19,370 nt of DNA. It comes from Bacteroidales bacterium. Lineage in GTDB: Bacteria; Bacteroidota; Bacteroidia; Bacteroidales; UBA3663. Position 1 is the first letter of the stretch. Every line of letters starts with the position of its first letter. The notes under the pieces were generated by a model, which saw only the letters and a list, made by a program, of their open reading frames with translations, was not told where the DNA came from and did no database searches. Shown here in pieces: positions 1-7,331 of this stretch. The DNA lies in contig SFEH01000028.1 in NCBI GenBank assembly GCA_004557315.1, positions 1-19,370 of the forward strand, written 5' to 3'. The translations under genes and the position numbers were made by a program.

Positions 1-98
1 GTATCTTCTCTATTCTTGGAACAAGGTTTGACTGCTCGTTCGAAGAACTTCCTGCCGGAATTTATATCGTCAATGGCAAGAAGGTCATCAAACATTGA
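1..98 (+). CDS. C-terminal end of a type IX secreted protein (partial, 5' end outside window)
   Basis: Reading from base 3, the frame is open to a TGA at 96-98 and gives the last 31 residues of a protein. The end, with E-E-L-P-A-G-I-Y-I-V followed by N-G-K-K-V-I-K-H, matches the usual close of a type IX secretion C-terminal signal (a hydrophobic strand around GIYIV, then a G-K-K-V-K type final strand). Known for this family: the domain carries the protein through the outer membrane and is then removed by PorU, often with attachment to A-LPS. Nothing can be said about the passenger domain because it lies outside the window. The next gene starts 4 nt downstream, so the two are probably cotranscribed. 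The machinery genes porU and porV lie about 1 kb further on, on the opposite strand. Confidence 0.75.
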   Translation, partial: IFSILGTRFDCSFEELPAGIYIVNGKKVIKH

Positions 99-102
99 AT
101 AA

Positions 103-1041
103 ATGAATAAGTTTAGCATTGTATTATTTTCGTGTTTAGCAATGGGTTCTGCCATTGCACAGAACAAGCCTTTCGACAACCTTTCAGTCTCAGCTTCTGC
201 CGGATCTATGGGCATAGGTCTTGAGGCACAATCAAAAGTAAATGACTGGTTGAATGTGCGCGCCGGTATCTCTTGGATGCCTACCATATCTACCACGATG
301 GGTTTCGGCGTTCAGGTAGGTGAGGAAGATGAGAAGAAATATGACGAAAATGGCAATCGTGTAGAGACAAAATTCGACAAGATGTCGGCTTATCTCAAAG
401 ATATCACAGGATATGAGATAGATGATAGGGTTGACATGGATTGCAAAGTTAGTTTTGTCAATGCCAAGTTCTTCTTAGATTTCCTTCCATTTACCAACAA
501 AGACTGGCATCTTACAGCCGGTTTCTTCTGGGGGTCAAAGCAGATAGGTCGTGCTTGCAATTCAATTGAGGATATGACTACTACCTTAGGAGTAGGCATA
601 TATAATACAATGTATGATAAGATTGAGAACTACGAGCCTATCTTCGGTAGCATATCACTTCCACCCGAAGCTCAGGACAAGATATACGAGGCAGGTCGAA
701 TGGGTATGCACGTTGGTGACTTCAAGTCTGATGGCAAGCCATATATGATGGTTCCTGATAAAGACGGAACAGTAAGGGCAAAGGCAAAGGTCAACAGTTT
801 CAAGCCTTACCTCGGCTTCGGATGGAATCATACGATGAAAGCTGCTCCTGAATGGAAGTACGGCTTCGATGCTGGTTTGGTGTTCTGGGGCGGAGTGCCT
901 AATGTCACCACTCACGATGGCACAAGCCTCACTCATGATGTCAGAAATCTTGAAGGACGTGTTGCCGATGTCATCTCTTTCGCCAAGGGACTCCCTGTTT
1001 ATCCTCTTCTTGAATTGAAGATTTCTCGCAAGATTTTTTGA
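103..1041 (+). CDS. Unrecognised outer-membrane beta-barrel-like protein with signal peptide
   Basis: The product is 312 residues. It opens with a typical signal peptide: Lys3, a hydrophobic stretch VLFSCLAMGSA, and an A-x-A-Q type cleavage site near residue 20. The remainder alternates short amphipathic, aromatic-rich strands with polar turns, for example LNVRAGISWMP, VNAKFFLDFLPF, WHLTAGFFWGS, FKPYLGFGWNH and WKYGFDAGLVFWGG. It ends in a strand closing with Phe (LELKISRKIF), as outer-membrane barrels usually do. I do not recognise a named family. It is not PorV-like and is longer than a typical PorT. The ATG lies 4 nt after the stop of the type IX cargo gene, so translation is probably coupled and the two products may act together at the cell surface (inference). 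It could also be a surface-exposed barrel unrelated to the cargo. Confidence 0.8.
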   Translation: MNKFSIVLFSCLAMGSAIAQNKPFDNLSVSASAGSMGIGLEAQSKVNDWLNVRAGISWMPTISTTMGFGVQVGEEDEKKYDENGNRVETKFDKMSAYLKDITGYEIDDRVDMDCKVSFVNAKFFLDFLPFTNKDWHLTAGFFWGSKQIGRACNSIEDMTTTLGVGIYNTMYDKIENYEPIFGSISLPPEAQDKIYEAGRMGMHVGDFKSDGKPYMMVPDKDGTVRAKAKVNSFKPYLGFGWNHTMKAAPEWKYGFDAGLVFWGGVPNVTTHDGTSLTHDVRNLEGRVADVISFAKGLPVYPLLELKISRKIF

Positions 1042-1085
1042 TCTTATTGAATGATTTACTTCAATTATAGCTTTTTCAAATATAG

Positions 1086-1153
1086 AATCACACGAATCTT
1101 ACGAACATTGCATAATCAGCAGTTCTCAAGATTCGTGTGATTTGCTTTTTGTT
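1086..1153 (+). terminator. Long perfect inverted repeat, probable terminator between converging genes
   Basis: Fifteen-base arms at 1086-1100 (AATCACACGAATCTT) and 1128-1142 (the exact reverse complement) enclose a 27-nt spacer. On the + strand the right arm runs into TTTGCTTTTTG, so it fits as a terminator for the barrel gene ending at 1041. On the - strand the T-tract after the hairpin is poor, so termination of porV by the same structure is less certain. The loop is longer than in most intrinsic terminators. Confidence 0.6.
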
Positions 1154-1166
1154 ATCGTTGATCAGT

Positions 1167-2396
1167 TCATCTCCTTCGGTTTTCGTATCCGAACAATTCT
1201 CTAACACCCTCAAGGTCAAACCCGAGCGAGACTCTCAATGTCTGGTCGATAGCAGAAGTCTGTGCAGTTGAAAGCACGTAGCCTGCATCGATGTGAAAGA
1301 CATTGAGGACGATACCGGCACCAAAGGTGAAATACTTGCGGTTGCCTTTCAGCTCATTCTCATGATGATAGCCTGCGCGCATGAAGAACTTGCGGTCGTA
1401 GGTGTATTCGAGTCCGAGTCCCCAGTTGATTTCGTGAAACTCCTCCTTCTGTCCGCCAGGAGCATCATTGAACGACTTGAACAAACCCTTGATGCCCGAC
1501 ATGTCGTAGTATTCCTGCTTTGCTGCTTCAAACGCTTCCTGATCTGTTCCTCCCTCACCATTGCTGAACTGATAGGTCTGAGGAAAAGTAGGGACAAGCA
1601 GCTTGTTGGCGTCAAAATTAACAGAGAAGAGATTATAATCGTCGATAGGGAAGGTAAATGAAGTGCCTAACCTGAGATTGCAAGGTAGGAACTGCGAGGT
1701 TGCACCTCCATCATAGCTTATCTTAGAACCGATGTTCGAGAGATTCAGTCCCCATGACCATTGGCACTCATTGATACCTACCATTGGATATGCTGTGTAG
1801 TAGGCAGAGATGTCGGCAGCCCAGGCGTTGGCAGCCTCGTTGTCGCCGTCGTTGTAGGTCATGTCGCTGTGGATGTATCGCATCACTACGCCCATCGAGA
1901 TACTCTCTGAAAGCTTGCGTGAGTAGCCAATGTCGAAAGCCATCTCAAATGGGTTGATGACCTGGATGAGGTTGCCCGAAGCATCCCATGCCTCCACTTC
2001 ACCCAACGAGAAATAGCGTAATGACGACGATATGGCCTGCTGGTCGTCATATCCGAATTTCCAGTAGCCGCTGATGTATGCGAGGTTGATACCGCTGACA
2101 AGCTTGCGAAGCCATGGAGTGTAGTTGACCGAGATGCCACCCCTGCTATATGCAAAGGCATACTTGGCGGGATTCCAATACTGAGAGTTCTCGTCAGGTT
2201 CGGTTGCCGCACCCACGTCACCCATTGCACCGCCTCGTGCATCAGGAGCCACTGCCAATGAAATACTACCTGTCTGCACCGGGTTGTATTGTTTTGCCAT
2301 ATCAGTGACAGCCGAATTGCTCTCGCCCGACGAAATCTGTGCCGAAACAGGAATTGACAATGTCAATGCCATCAATGTCGTTAGTTGTTTCTTCAT
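1167..2396 (-). CDS. porV: Type IX secretion system outer-membrane protein PorV (LptO)
   Basis: The product is 409 residues with a signal peptide ending VSAQ at residue 20. PorV is a FadL-like 14-strand outer-membrane barrel. It collects folded type IX cargo from the SprA/Sov translocon by binding the C-terminal signal and delivers it to PorU. Features typical of PorV in the N-terminal region are SISLAVAPDARGGAMGDVGAAT (residues about 44-65) and NSQYWNPAKYAF (70-81). The rest is barrel strands, ending VSLGFDLEGVRELFGYENRRR. It lies 20 nt downstream of porU on the same strand with no terminator or promoter visible between them, so it is the second gene of a porU-porV operon. Length is normal for the family. 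I am confident of the family. Assignment to PorV rather than a PorQ-like relative rests on the PorU neighbour and the N-terminal motifs. Confidence 0.93.
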   Translation of the reverse strand: MKKQLTTLMALTLSIPVSAQISSGESNSAVTDMAKQYNPVQTGSISLAVAPDARGGAMGDVGAATEPDENSQYWNPAKYAFAYSRGGISVNYTPWLRKLVSGINLAYISGYWKFGYDDQQAISSSLRYFSLGEVEAWDASGNLIQVINPFEMAFDIGYSRKLSESISMGVVMRYIHSDMTYNDGDNEAANAWAADISAYYTAYPMVGINECQWSWGLNLSNIGSKISYDGGATSQFLPCNLRLGTSFTFPIDDYNLFSVNFDANKLLVPTFPQTYQFSNGEGGTDQEAFEAAKQEYYDMSGIKGLFKSFNDAPGGQKEEFHEINWGLGLEYTYDRKFFMRAGYHHENELKGNRKYFTFGAGIVLNVFHIDAGYVLSTAQTSAIDQTLRVSLGFDLEGVRELFGYENRRR

Positions 2397-2416
2397 ATAT
2401 AAATAGTCATAAGTTC

Positions 2417-5400
2417 TTATTTGCTGATAACCAATAGCTTCTTGCTTCCGGATGCAACATCACTCGTGCCACTCGACAGATATGCCCTGTAGATATAAAC
2501 GCCAGGAACGACATTGGCTGTCCATTTAATCGTTGATGCTCCGACAAACGAACTCTCGTCATCTTGGTCAAGAAGCATGATTTCTGATGTTGTGGTTGAA
2601 ACACTGTTGTCATAGACTTTCGTTCCGGTCTGCGTATAGACCTGTAATCTGATGGTTGAAGGCGATTCTGGCAGGTTGTGTAGAACCCTGATTGTCACCG
2701 CTTCTCCTTGTACTACAGGGGTAGGGAAGGCTTGAACCAGCACTGGACTCTGAATATACTTGTCAGAGACCAATATCCTGGTAGTCGAAGTCGCAGAATT
2801 GTTGAAAGAATCCCAGATCTTGAATGTCAGTTCGTATTCTCCGTTCGAAAGTTCGGGAACCGAGAACTTGACATTGCCTGTGGTAGGGTCGCCAATTGAT
2901 GTGGCAAGATAATCATTCAGCGAATATTGCTTGATTCCAAGCATGGTGTTGCTGACACATCTGACTGTCAGAGAAATGTCGTGTCCAACGTTGTTGCCAG
3001 TCACGTTGAATCCGCTTTCGTCATGAACCTCCGCAAAGAAATAGGGGGTAGGACCAACCAAATCTCCGCTCTTGAAGTCTGGCCAGTTAACAAAGATCTT
3101 TCTTATTGTGGGGCCGATGGTGTCGGCCTTTGTCACCGCTTCACCTTGGTCGATAGTTATATTCTCCAAGAAGCCATTTCCCTCATTGTTGCTCTCGTCA
3201 CATGCATAGAGACTTACCAATCCGTCGTTGGTATGAATTGAAGCATCGAGAGGGGTAATGAAAGAGAACTCAAACAGTCCGTCGCGGATGACGTCGCGCC
3301 CTGAGAATATCTTTCTTGTCCTTGTGGTGAAGCGATAGGCAGGTTCTTGGAAAAGTCCTTTGTCGGCCGTTATTGTGTCGGTAACATCGTAGATGGTAGG
3401 ATAGACCAGTCCGTTGAAGTCACTTGCCGTTTCGCCTGTCTCTGGCAAGATGACTCGTCCTTTCAGCCTTGTCTTTTCACCATAGTCGATATCGGTGATC
3501 TCCATTTGGTATTCTGGATATGACAGAATCATCGATGGGTCACCCAAAAGGCAGAAGTTGAGTTTGTTATAGTCGGAGCCCAACGACTGCTTGGCTTCCT
3601 TCAGTATGTCTCCAAGCCTATAACGGCTGCCATCGGCTTTCCTGTTGAAAAGGCATCGTGCTATTGCTGCATTGAGCGAGAGGTTCTGCTGGGCATATAC
3701 TACTCTCACCGTCGAGATAAGGGCTATTGCCCCGCCATTGTCGTTGAGCAGGAGAGCTTCACCCATCGATTCGTCATCGCTGTCCCATCTTGAGATGTCG
3801 CATGATGCAGTGATCCACAAAGGCAGATTCTTCATGTTGAGCTGCGAAGCCTTGTCTGTGGTCATCAGCATCTCGTGAGTGATGGAGTTCGAAGCGCCAT
3901 GTCCAGCATAGTTGACCACGAGCGACCCTTTTTGCAGGGCTTCCATAAACTGTTTCCTGGCGTCCGGATAGTCGGTGCCTGAGGCTGTTGTGGTCTGCGT
4001 GTAAGCTGGCAGATAGATCTTTTGATACACAAACTCCTTGTGATCTTGCTGATTCTGTAGTATGTCAATCACTTGGTCGTTGTGCTTCATGTGAGAGTTG
4101 GGCGAATCTGTTGCAGCGTCGCTTATCTTGTCGTCGTCGCTCAGAAAAACAAGACGGTTTTTCCAGTTGCCATAATGGTAGTTGCTGCTATAGGCAATAA
4201 TCTTATCTACCACGTTTTCGGCATCCTTGGCATTATGCACAGGGATGCGTCCTATGCCAATGTCGGCAATGTCGGAAGAAATCTGGTAATAGCCATTCTG
4301 GTCTTTCTTGCCGCCTTCGTTGTCGTCTAGGAAGCCGAAATAGTCGTCACATACTGTGCTCCCTGTCTCGACCAGCGATGCCGATGTCTCATACGCGATG
4401 AGGTAGTTGGCATTGCCTTCGATCTTTCGGTTGTTGTAGTGTCCGTCGCCAAACATCAGTAGATATCCGTCTTTCTTTGTACTTCGGTCTTGCCTGTCGG
4501 TGAAGACCTGTTTCATCAGCAACCTGACAGCAGTGGCATCGGCTGTTCCAGATGAATATTCGTTGTATATCTGCTGTGGAGTGACTACGACAACCCGCAT
4601 CTGGTCATGCTCCTGTCTGAAATCGGCAAGTCGCTGTGCCTGTGACTTCAGACCCTGTGGAGCAATGACCACCATGTCGGCGTCGTTGATGGCATGCAGG
4701 TTCTGATTCTCAACCTCGCCAACGATGCTGACAGTCTTGAACTCTTTGCTGTTGAGGTCAACGAGTGCATACTCCTTTAGTCCTATGGAGGTAGCCACAA
4801 AACCATTCTCGTCGGTGTCCTGAATCTTTGCGTTCAATGGGTCGGTGACGTCCCATACTGACCATTGGTTTCTTGCCAGTCCTTCGATAGAGTATTTGAG
4901 CAAAGTCTCAGCCGACCTCACATTCCTGAACAAGAACGAACCTTGGTTTTTGGCAAGTGCTATTTTCTGCTGCCCTTCGAGGCGGATATAATTGAGATGG
5001 GCGTTTTTGACGGAGCCGTTTGGCTGATAGACAATTCTGAATGATGGCGCTATCTCTTCTTCCAAAGAGAATTCTTCTGACATGCGGGCTTCAACTCCAT
5101 AGGTGTATGCGCTGCTGCTGCCATTCAACGAAGCAGTGCCAATTACAGTAGTTCCGATTTTTATTGTAAAGGCTGAAGCATTGGCTGCCAAGGCTGCGAA
5201 ATTGGCGGTAAGCCTTACCGTGCCAGCCGACAGCGTCTCGCTGAAGCTTATCTCTTGTGACTGGTTGTGAAGGAATGATTCGCCATACAGTTCTCGCCCT
5301 GTCTTGCCAATGCTGACCAGTTCCTGTTCATGAAGAAGATGTGCGTCTGAATAGGCTACCTCCTCGTCGAACGCTTCTCCATTGGCAGTGGCCTGCATCT

Positions 5401-5839
5401 GCAAGGCTTCAGTCTCTTTCTCGTGAATGAAGTAACATGCCTTTGTGGCGTATGTGTTCTGTGTATGTATGAATCTTTGGTCTTCGTACCTCCAGTCCAC
5501 GAGACCTTGTCCGTAGAAAAGGATGCGCTTGTTGGCATGGTCGTGGTAGATGGCAATCTCTGGCAGGTCATCAATATGTCCGGTGCTGAAGTCCTCATCA
5601 AGGCAGTGCCCACCAAATCCATAAACTCCGACATTCTCAATGTTATTCATTCCCAAAGCTTTGATCTGACTGTATGAGATCTGGAATATCCCGTCGTCTT
5701 GCCCTTCGAGAGCTATCCTGAACCATCTGCCTTTCGACAACACTGACTCTGGCGCAAAGACGTGTGAGCTTTGTGCCATTACTGCCACTGTTATTATGAA
5801 AGCAGAGATGATGAAGAGAAGTCGCTTTATCAATGTCAT
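2417..5839 (-). CDS. porU: Type IX secretion system sortase PorU (C25 peptidase)
   Basis: The product is 1140 residues from the chosen ATG. The start at 5839 gives a clean signal peptide (M-T-L-I-K-R, a hydrophobic core, and cleavage after V-M-A-Q). The reading frame continues upstream to 5926, but those codons run through the aldolase terminator hairpin and would spoil the signal sequence. PorU is the surface sortase that removes the C-terminal signal from cargo and transfers the new carboxyl end to A-LPS. The gingipain-type C25 domain covers roughly residues 385-775. It contains the catalytic pair His647 in NYAGHGASNS and Cys680 in TASCDIS. Like its substrates it ends in a type IX C-terminal domain (PGVYIYRAYLSSG, then GSKKLLVISK), which PorU retains. 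Length fits the family. porV follows 20 nt downstream. No convincing promoter is visible between 5840 and the aldolase terminator. Confidence 0.95.
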   Translation of the reverse strand: MTLIKRLLFIISAFIITVAVMAQSSHVFAPESVLSKGRWFRIALEGQDDGIFQISYSQIKALGMNNIENVGVYGFGGHCLDEDFSTGHIDDLPEIAIYHDHANKRILFYGQGLVDWRYEDQRFIHTQNTYATKACYFIHEKETEALQMQATANGEAFDEEVAYSDAHLLHEQELVSIGKTGRELYGESFLHNQSQEISFSETLSAGTVRLTANFAALAANASAFTIKIGTTVIGTASLNGSSSAYTYGVEARMSEEFSLEEEIAPSFRIVYQPNGSVKNAHLNYIRLEGQQKIALAKNQGSFLFRNVRSAETLLKYSIEGLARNQWSVWDVTDPLNAKIQDTDENGFVATSIGLKEYALVDLNSKEFKTVSIVGEVENQNLHAINDADMVVIAPQGLKSQAQRLADFRQEHDQMRVVVVTPQQIYNEYSSGTADATAVRLLMKQVFTDRQDRSTKKDGYLLMFGDGHYNNRKIEGNANYLIAYETSASLVETGSTVCDDYFGFLDDNEGGKKDQNGYYQISSDIADIGIGRIPVHNAKDAENVVDKIIAYSSNYHYGNWKNRLVFLSDDDKISDAATDSPNSHMKHNDQVIDILQNQQDHKEFVYQKIYLPAYTQTTTASGTDYPDARKQFMEALQKGSLVVNYAGHGASNSITHEMLMTTDKASQLNMKNLPLWITASCDISRWDSDDESMGEALLLNDNGGAIALISTVRVVYAQQNLSLNAAIARCLFNRKADGSRYRLGDILKEAKQSLGSDYNKLNFCLLGDPSMILSYPEYQMEITDIDYGEKTRLKGRVILPETGETASDFNGLVYPTIYDVTDTITADKGLFQEPAYRFTTRTRKIFSGRDVIRDGLFEFSFITPLDASIHTNDGLVSLYACDESNNEGNGFLENITIDQGEAVTKADTIGPTIRKIFVNWPDFKSGDLVGPTPYFFAEVHDESGFNVTGNNVGHDISLTVRCVSNTMLGIKQYSLNDYLATSIGDPTTGNVKFSVPELSNGEYELTFKIWDSFNNSATSTTRILVSDKYIQSPVLVQAFPTPVVQGEAVTIRVLHNLPESPSTIRLQVYTQTGTKVYDNSVSTTTSEIMLLDQDDESSFVGASTIKWTANVVPGVYIYRAYLSSGTSDVASGSKKLLVISK

Positions 5840-5890
5840 AACAATGATATAACGCGAAAAAACGCAATTTATTATATACATTATTAATTT

Positions 5891-5924
5891 AAAATAAAAA
5901 AAGGACGACCTGTTGAGGTCGTCC
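5891..5924 (-). terminator. Intrinsic terminator of the aldolase gene
   Basis: GGACGACC (5903-5910), a six-base loop and GGTCGTCC (5917-5924) form a perfect 8-bp GC-rich stem. Read on the - strand it lies 24 nt after the aldolase stop and is followed by seven Ts, then ATTTT. It separates the aldolase from porU, whose start is about 60 nt further on. Confidence 0.9.
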
Positions 5925-5948
5925 AAATGTATTGACGTACGTCTTGGA

Positions 5949-6941
5949 TTAGAGCTTGTTGTCTGAACCGAGCACGTTAACGATCTTGTGGATATACATC
6001 TTCTTCATGTTCTCACGAGCAGGCTTGAGGTACTGACGTGGGTCGAAGTGAGATGGGTTCTCTGCCAAGTACTTGCGGATAGCAGCAGTCATAGCGAGAC
6101 GAGAGTCAGAGTCGATGTTGATCTTGCAAACAGCTGACTTTGCTGCCTTACGGAGCTGCTCCTCTGGGATACCGATAGCTGCATCGAGCTTACCGCCATA
6201 CTTGTTGATAGTATCAACCTCCTCCTGTGGAACAGAAGAAGAACCGTGGAGAACGATTGGGAAGCCAGGGAGCTTCTGCTCGATCTCAGCGAGGATATCG
6301 AATGCAAGTGGTGGTGGAACGAGAACACCGTTCACGAGAGTGCACTGCTCTGGAGTGAACTTGTGAGCACCGTGTGAAGTACCGATAGAGATAGCGAGAG
6401 AGTCGCAGCCTGTGCGAGTAGCGAAGTCGATAACCTCTTCTGGCTTAGTATAGTGTGATTCAGCAGCAGAAACCTCATCCTCAACACCAGCGAGAACACC
6501 GAGCTCAGCCTCAACTGTTACGTCAAACTGATGAGCGTACTCAACAACCTTCTTTGCAAGAGCAACGTTCTCCTCGTATGGAAGGTGTGAACCATCGATC
6601 ATAACTGATGAGAAACCATTGTCGATACAATCCTTGCAGAGTTCGAAAGTGTCACCGTGGTCGAGGTGAAGAACAATCTGTGGGTTCTCGCAGCCGAGCT
6701 CCTTAGCGTATTCAACAGCACCCTTAGCAAGGTTGCGGAGAATAGTACCGTTAGCGTAGTTGCGTGCGCCCTTTGATACCTGCATGATAACTGGAGACTT
6801 TGTCTCAACAGCAGCCTGTACGATAGCCTGCATCTGCTCCATTGTGTTGAAGTTGAATGCTGGGATAGCGTAACCGCCTGCAACAGCCTTCTTGAACATC
6901 TCACGGGTGTTTACAAGGCCGAGTTCTTTGTAGTTTACCAT
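5949..6941 (-). CDS. fba: Class II fructose-1,6-bisphosphate aldolase
   Basis: The product is 330 residues. It catalyses reversible cleavage of fructose 1,6-bisphosphate to glyceraldehyde 3-phosphate and dihydroxyacetone phosphate, for glycolysis and gluconeogenesis in the cytoplasm. It is zinc dependent. Visible family motifs are YAIPAFNFN (24-32); LHLDHGDT with the catalytic Asp94 and zinc ligand His95; AELG around 145; GTSHGAHK with zinc ligand His190; and VLHGSSS with His232. Assigning these residues relies on comparison with known class II enzymes. Length fits the short (FbaA/IIB-like) type. Codon use is strongly biased towards GGT, CGT, AAC and AAG forms, as expected for a highly expressed gene. 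It is monocistronic, with its own -7 box upstream and terminator downstream. Confidence 0.95.
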   Translation of the reverse strand: MVNYKELGLVNTREMFKKAVAGGYAIPAFNFNTMEQMQAIVQAAVETKSPVIMQVSKGARNYANGTILRNLAKGAVEYAKELGCENPQIVLHLDHGDTFELCKDCIDNGFSSVMIDGSHLPYEENVALAKKVVEYAHQFDVTVEAELGVLAGVEDEVSAAESHYTKPEEVIDFATRTGCDSLAISIGTSHGAHKFTPEQCTLVNGVLVPPPLAFDILAEIEQKLPGFPIVLHGSSSVPQEEVDTINKYGGKLDAAIGIPEEQLRKAAKSAVCKINIDSDSRLAMTAAIRKYLAENPSHFDPRQYLKPARENMKKMYIHKIVNVLGSDNKL

Positions 6942-6998
6942 AATTGTTACTTAATTTAGTATGATTAGCTTTAGTTTTACTTGGCGTAAAAGACTTTG

Positions 6999-7006
6999 CA
7001 AATATA
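6999..7006 (-). promoter_or_regulatory. Probable -7 element for the aldolase gene
   Basis: On the - strand these bases read TATATTTG, a perfect match to the Bacteroidetes -7 consensus TAnnTTTG. It sits about 58 nt upstream of the aldolase ATG (6941). No good TTTG/TTG is found 19-21 nt upstream (the position reads TGACA), so the promoter is supported by the -7 box alone. Confidence 0.55.
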
Positions 7007-7110
7007 AACCAAAAAATGCAGATTTTGTCATTTTCTATCGACAAAAAGCTCGCTCTTGGTGCCAAATTATGCAATTTGTAGTGTCTATAACGCAAATTTT
7101 CGGAAAAAAG

Positions 7111-7142
7111 TTTGGCAATTACAAACCTTTGCCATATATTCG
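7111..7142 (+). promoter_or_regulatory. Promoter of the phenylalanine/tyrosine operon and its leader
   Basis: TTTG at 7111-7114 is followed after 20 nt by TATATTCG at 7135-7142, one base off the Bacteroidetes TAnnTTTG consensus. Transcription would start near 7148, about 25 nt before the leader-peptide ATG at 7173. The stretch 6942-7331 has no ordinary gene. It holds this promoter, the divergent aldolase promoter and the leader region. Confidence 0.7.
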
Positions 7143-7172
7143 CACCATCAAAAACAAATAAAATTTTGTCGT

Positions 7173-7238
7173 ATGAACAACATGTTTGGTCGATTTTATT
7201 ATTACTATTACTTTGCTAAAGTTAGTAAGGTCGGGTAA
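7173..7238 (+). CDS. Leader peptide rich in Tyr and Phe (candidate attenuator peptide)
   Basis: A 21-codon ORF has an ATG at 7173 and a TAA at 7236-7238. Residues 8-14 are F-Y-Y-Y-Y-Y-F (7194-7214), and Phe5 makes three Phe and five Tyr in total. The Phe codons are all TTT; the Tyr codons are TAT, TAT, TAC, TAT, TAC. The frame is open further upstream, but those codons precede the predicted transcription start. A run of codons for the end products of the downstream operon is the hallmark of leader peptides in ribosome-mediated attenuation, such as pheL before E. coli pheA. Ribosome stalling at uncharged tRNA-Phe or tRNA-Tyr would leave the RNA from about 7228 onward free to fold. The peptide itself probably has no other function. 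Identification rests on codon content, position and the following terminator; there is no homology evidence. Confidence 0.85.
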   Translation: MNNMFGRFYYYYYFAKVSKVG

Positions 7239-7295
7239 GCGTGTGCATATGTCATAATAACAAAATATTACAGTAAATGCAGTATAAGTCCCGGC
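7230..7295 (+). promoter_or_regulatory. Candidate antiterminator structure
   Basis: GUCGGG (7230-7235), formed by the last two sense codons of the leader ORF and the preceding base, can pair with CCCGGC (7290-7295), the heart of the terminator's 5' arm, through five Watson-Crick pairs and one G-U pair. Between them, 7244-7259 and 7266-7281 form an imperfect hairpin (13 of 16 positions paired, loop ACAAAA) that brings the two segments together. A ribosome at the leader stop codon would cover 7230-7235 and favour termination. One stalled at the Phe/Tyr codons would leave that segment free. The pairing was found by eye; no folding energies were computed. Confidence 0.55.
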
Positions 7296-7320
7296 AAGGT
7301 TTTGTCAGGGCTTTTTTTTT
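7286..7320 (+). terminator. Attenuator terminator upstream of pheA
   Basis: Bases 7286-7297 pair with 7302-7313 around a GGUU loop. Eleven of 12 positions pair (two of them G-U) with one C-A mismatch, and the stem runs into nine consecutive Ts (7312-7320). It lies between the leader-peptide stop (7238) and the pheA start (7332), so transcription must read through it to express the operon. This is the terminator position expected of an attenuator. Confidence 0.85.
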
Positions 7321-7331
7321 ATTTAAGGTAT

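Noticed and set aside
1293..1661. 122-codon + strand frame within porV
   Set aside because: Antisense shadow of porV with no recognisable motif or initiation context.
5840..5926. Longer PorU start at 5926
   Set aside because: It would translate the aldolase terminator hairpin and bury the signal peptide. The ATG at 5839 begins a normal secretion signal.
7056..7172. Longer version of the leader ORF beginning at 7056
   Set aside because: Its first codons precede the predicted transcription start (about 7148) and span the promoter. The short form from 7173 is the one that would be on the mRNA.
7302..7331. Earlier in-frame ATG for pheA at 7302
   Set aside because: It lies in the loop/3' arm of the terminator hairpin and would add residues not found in the family; the ATG at 7332 with AAGG upstream starts the conserved protein.
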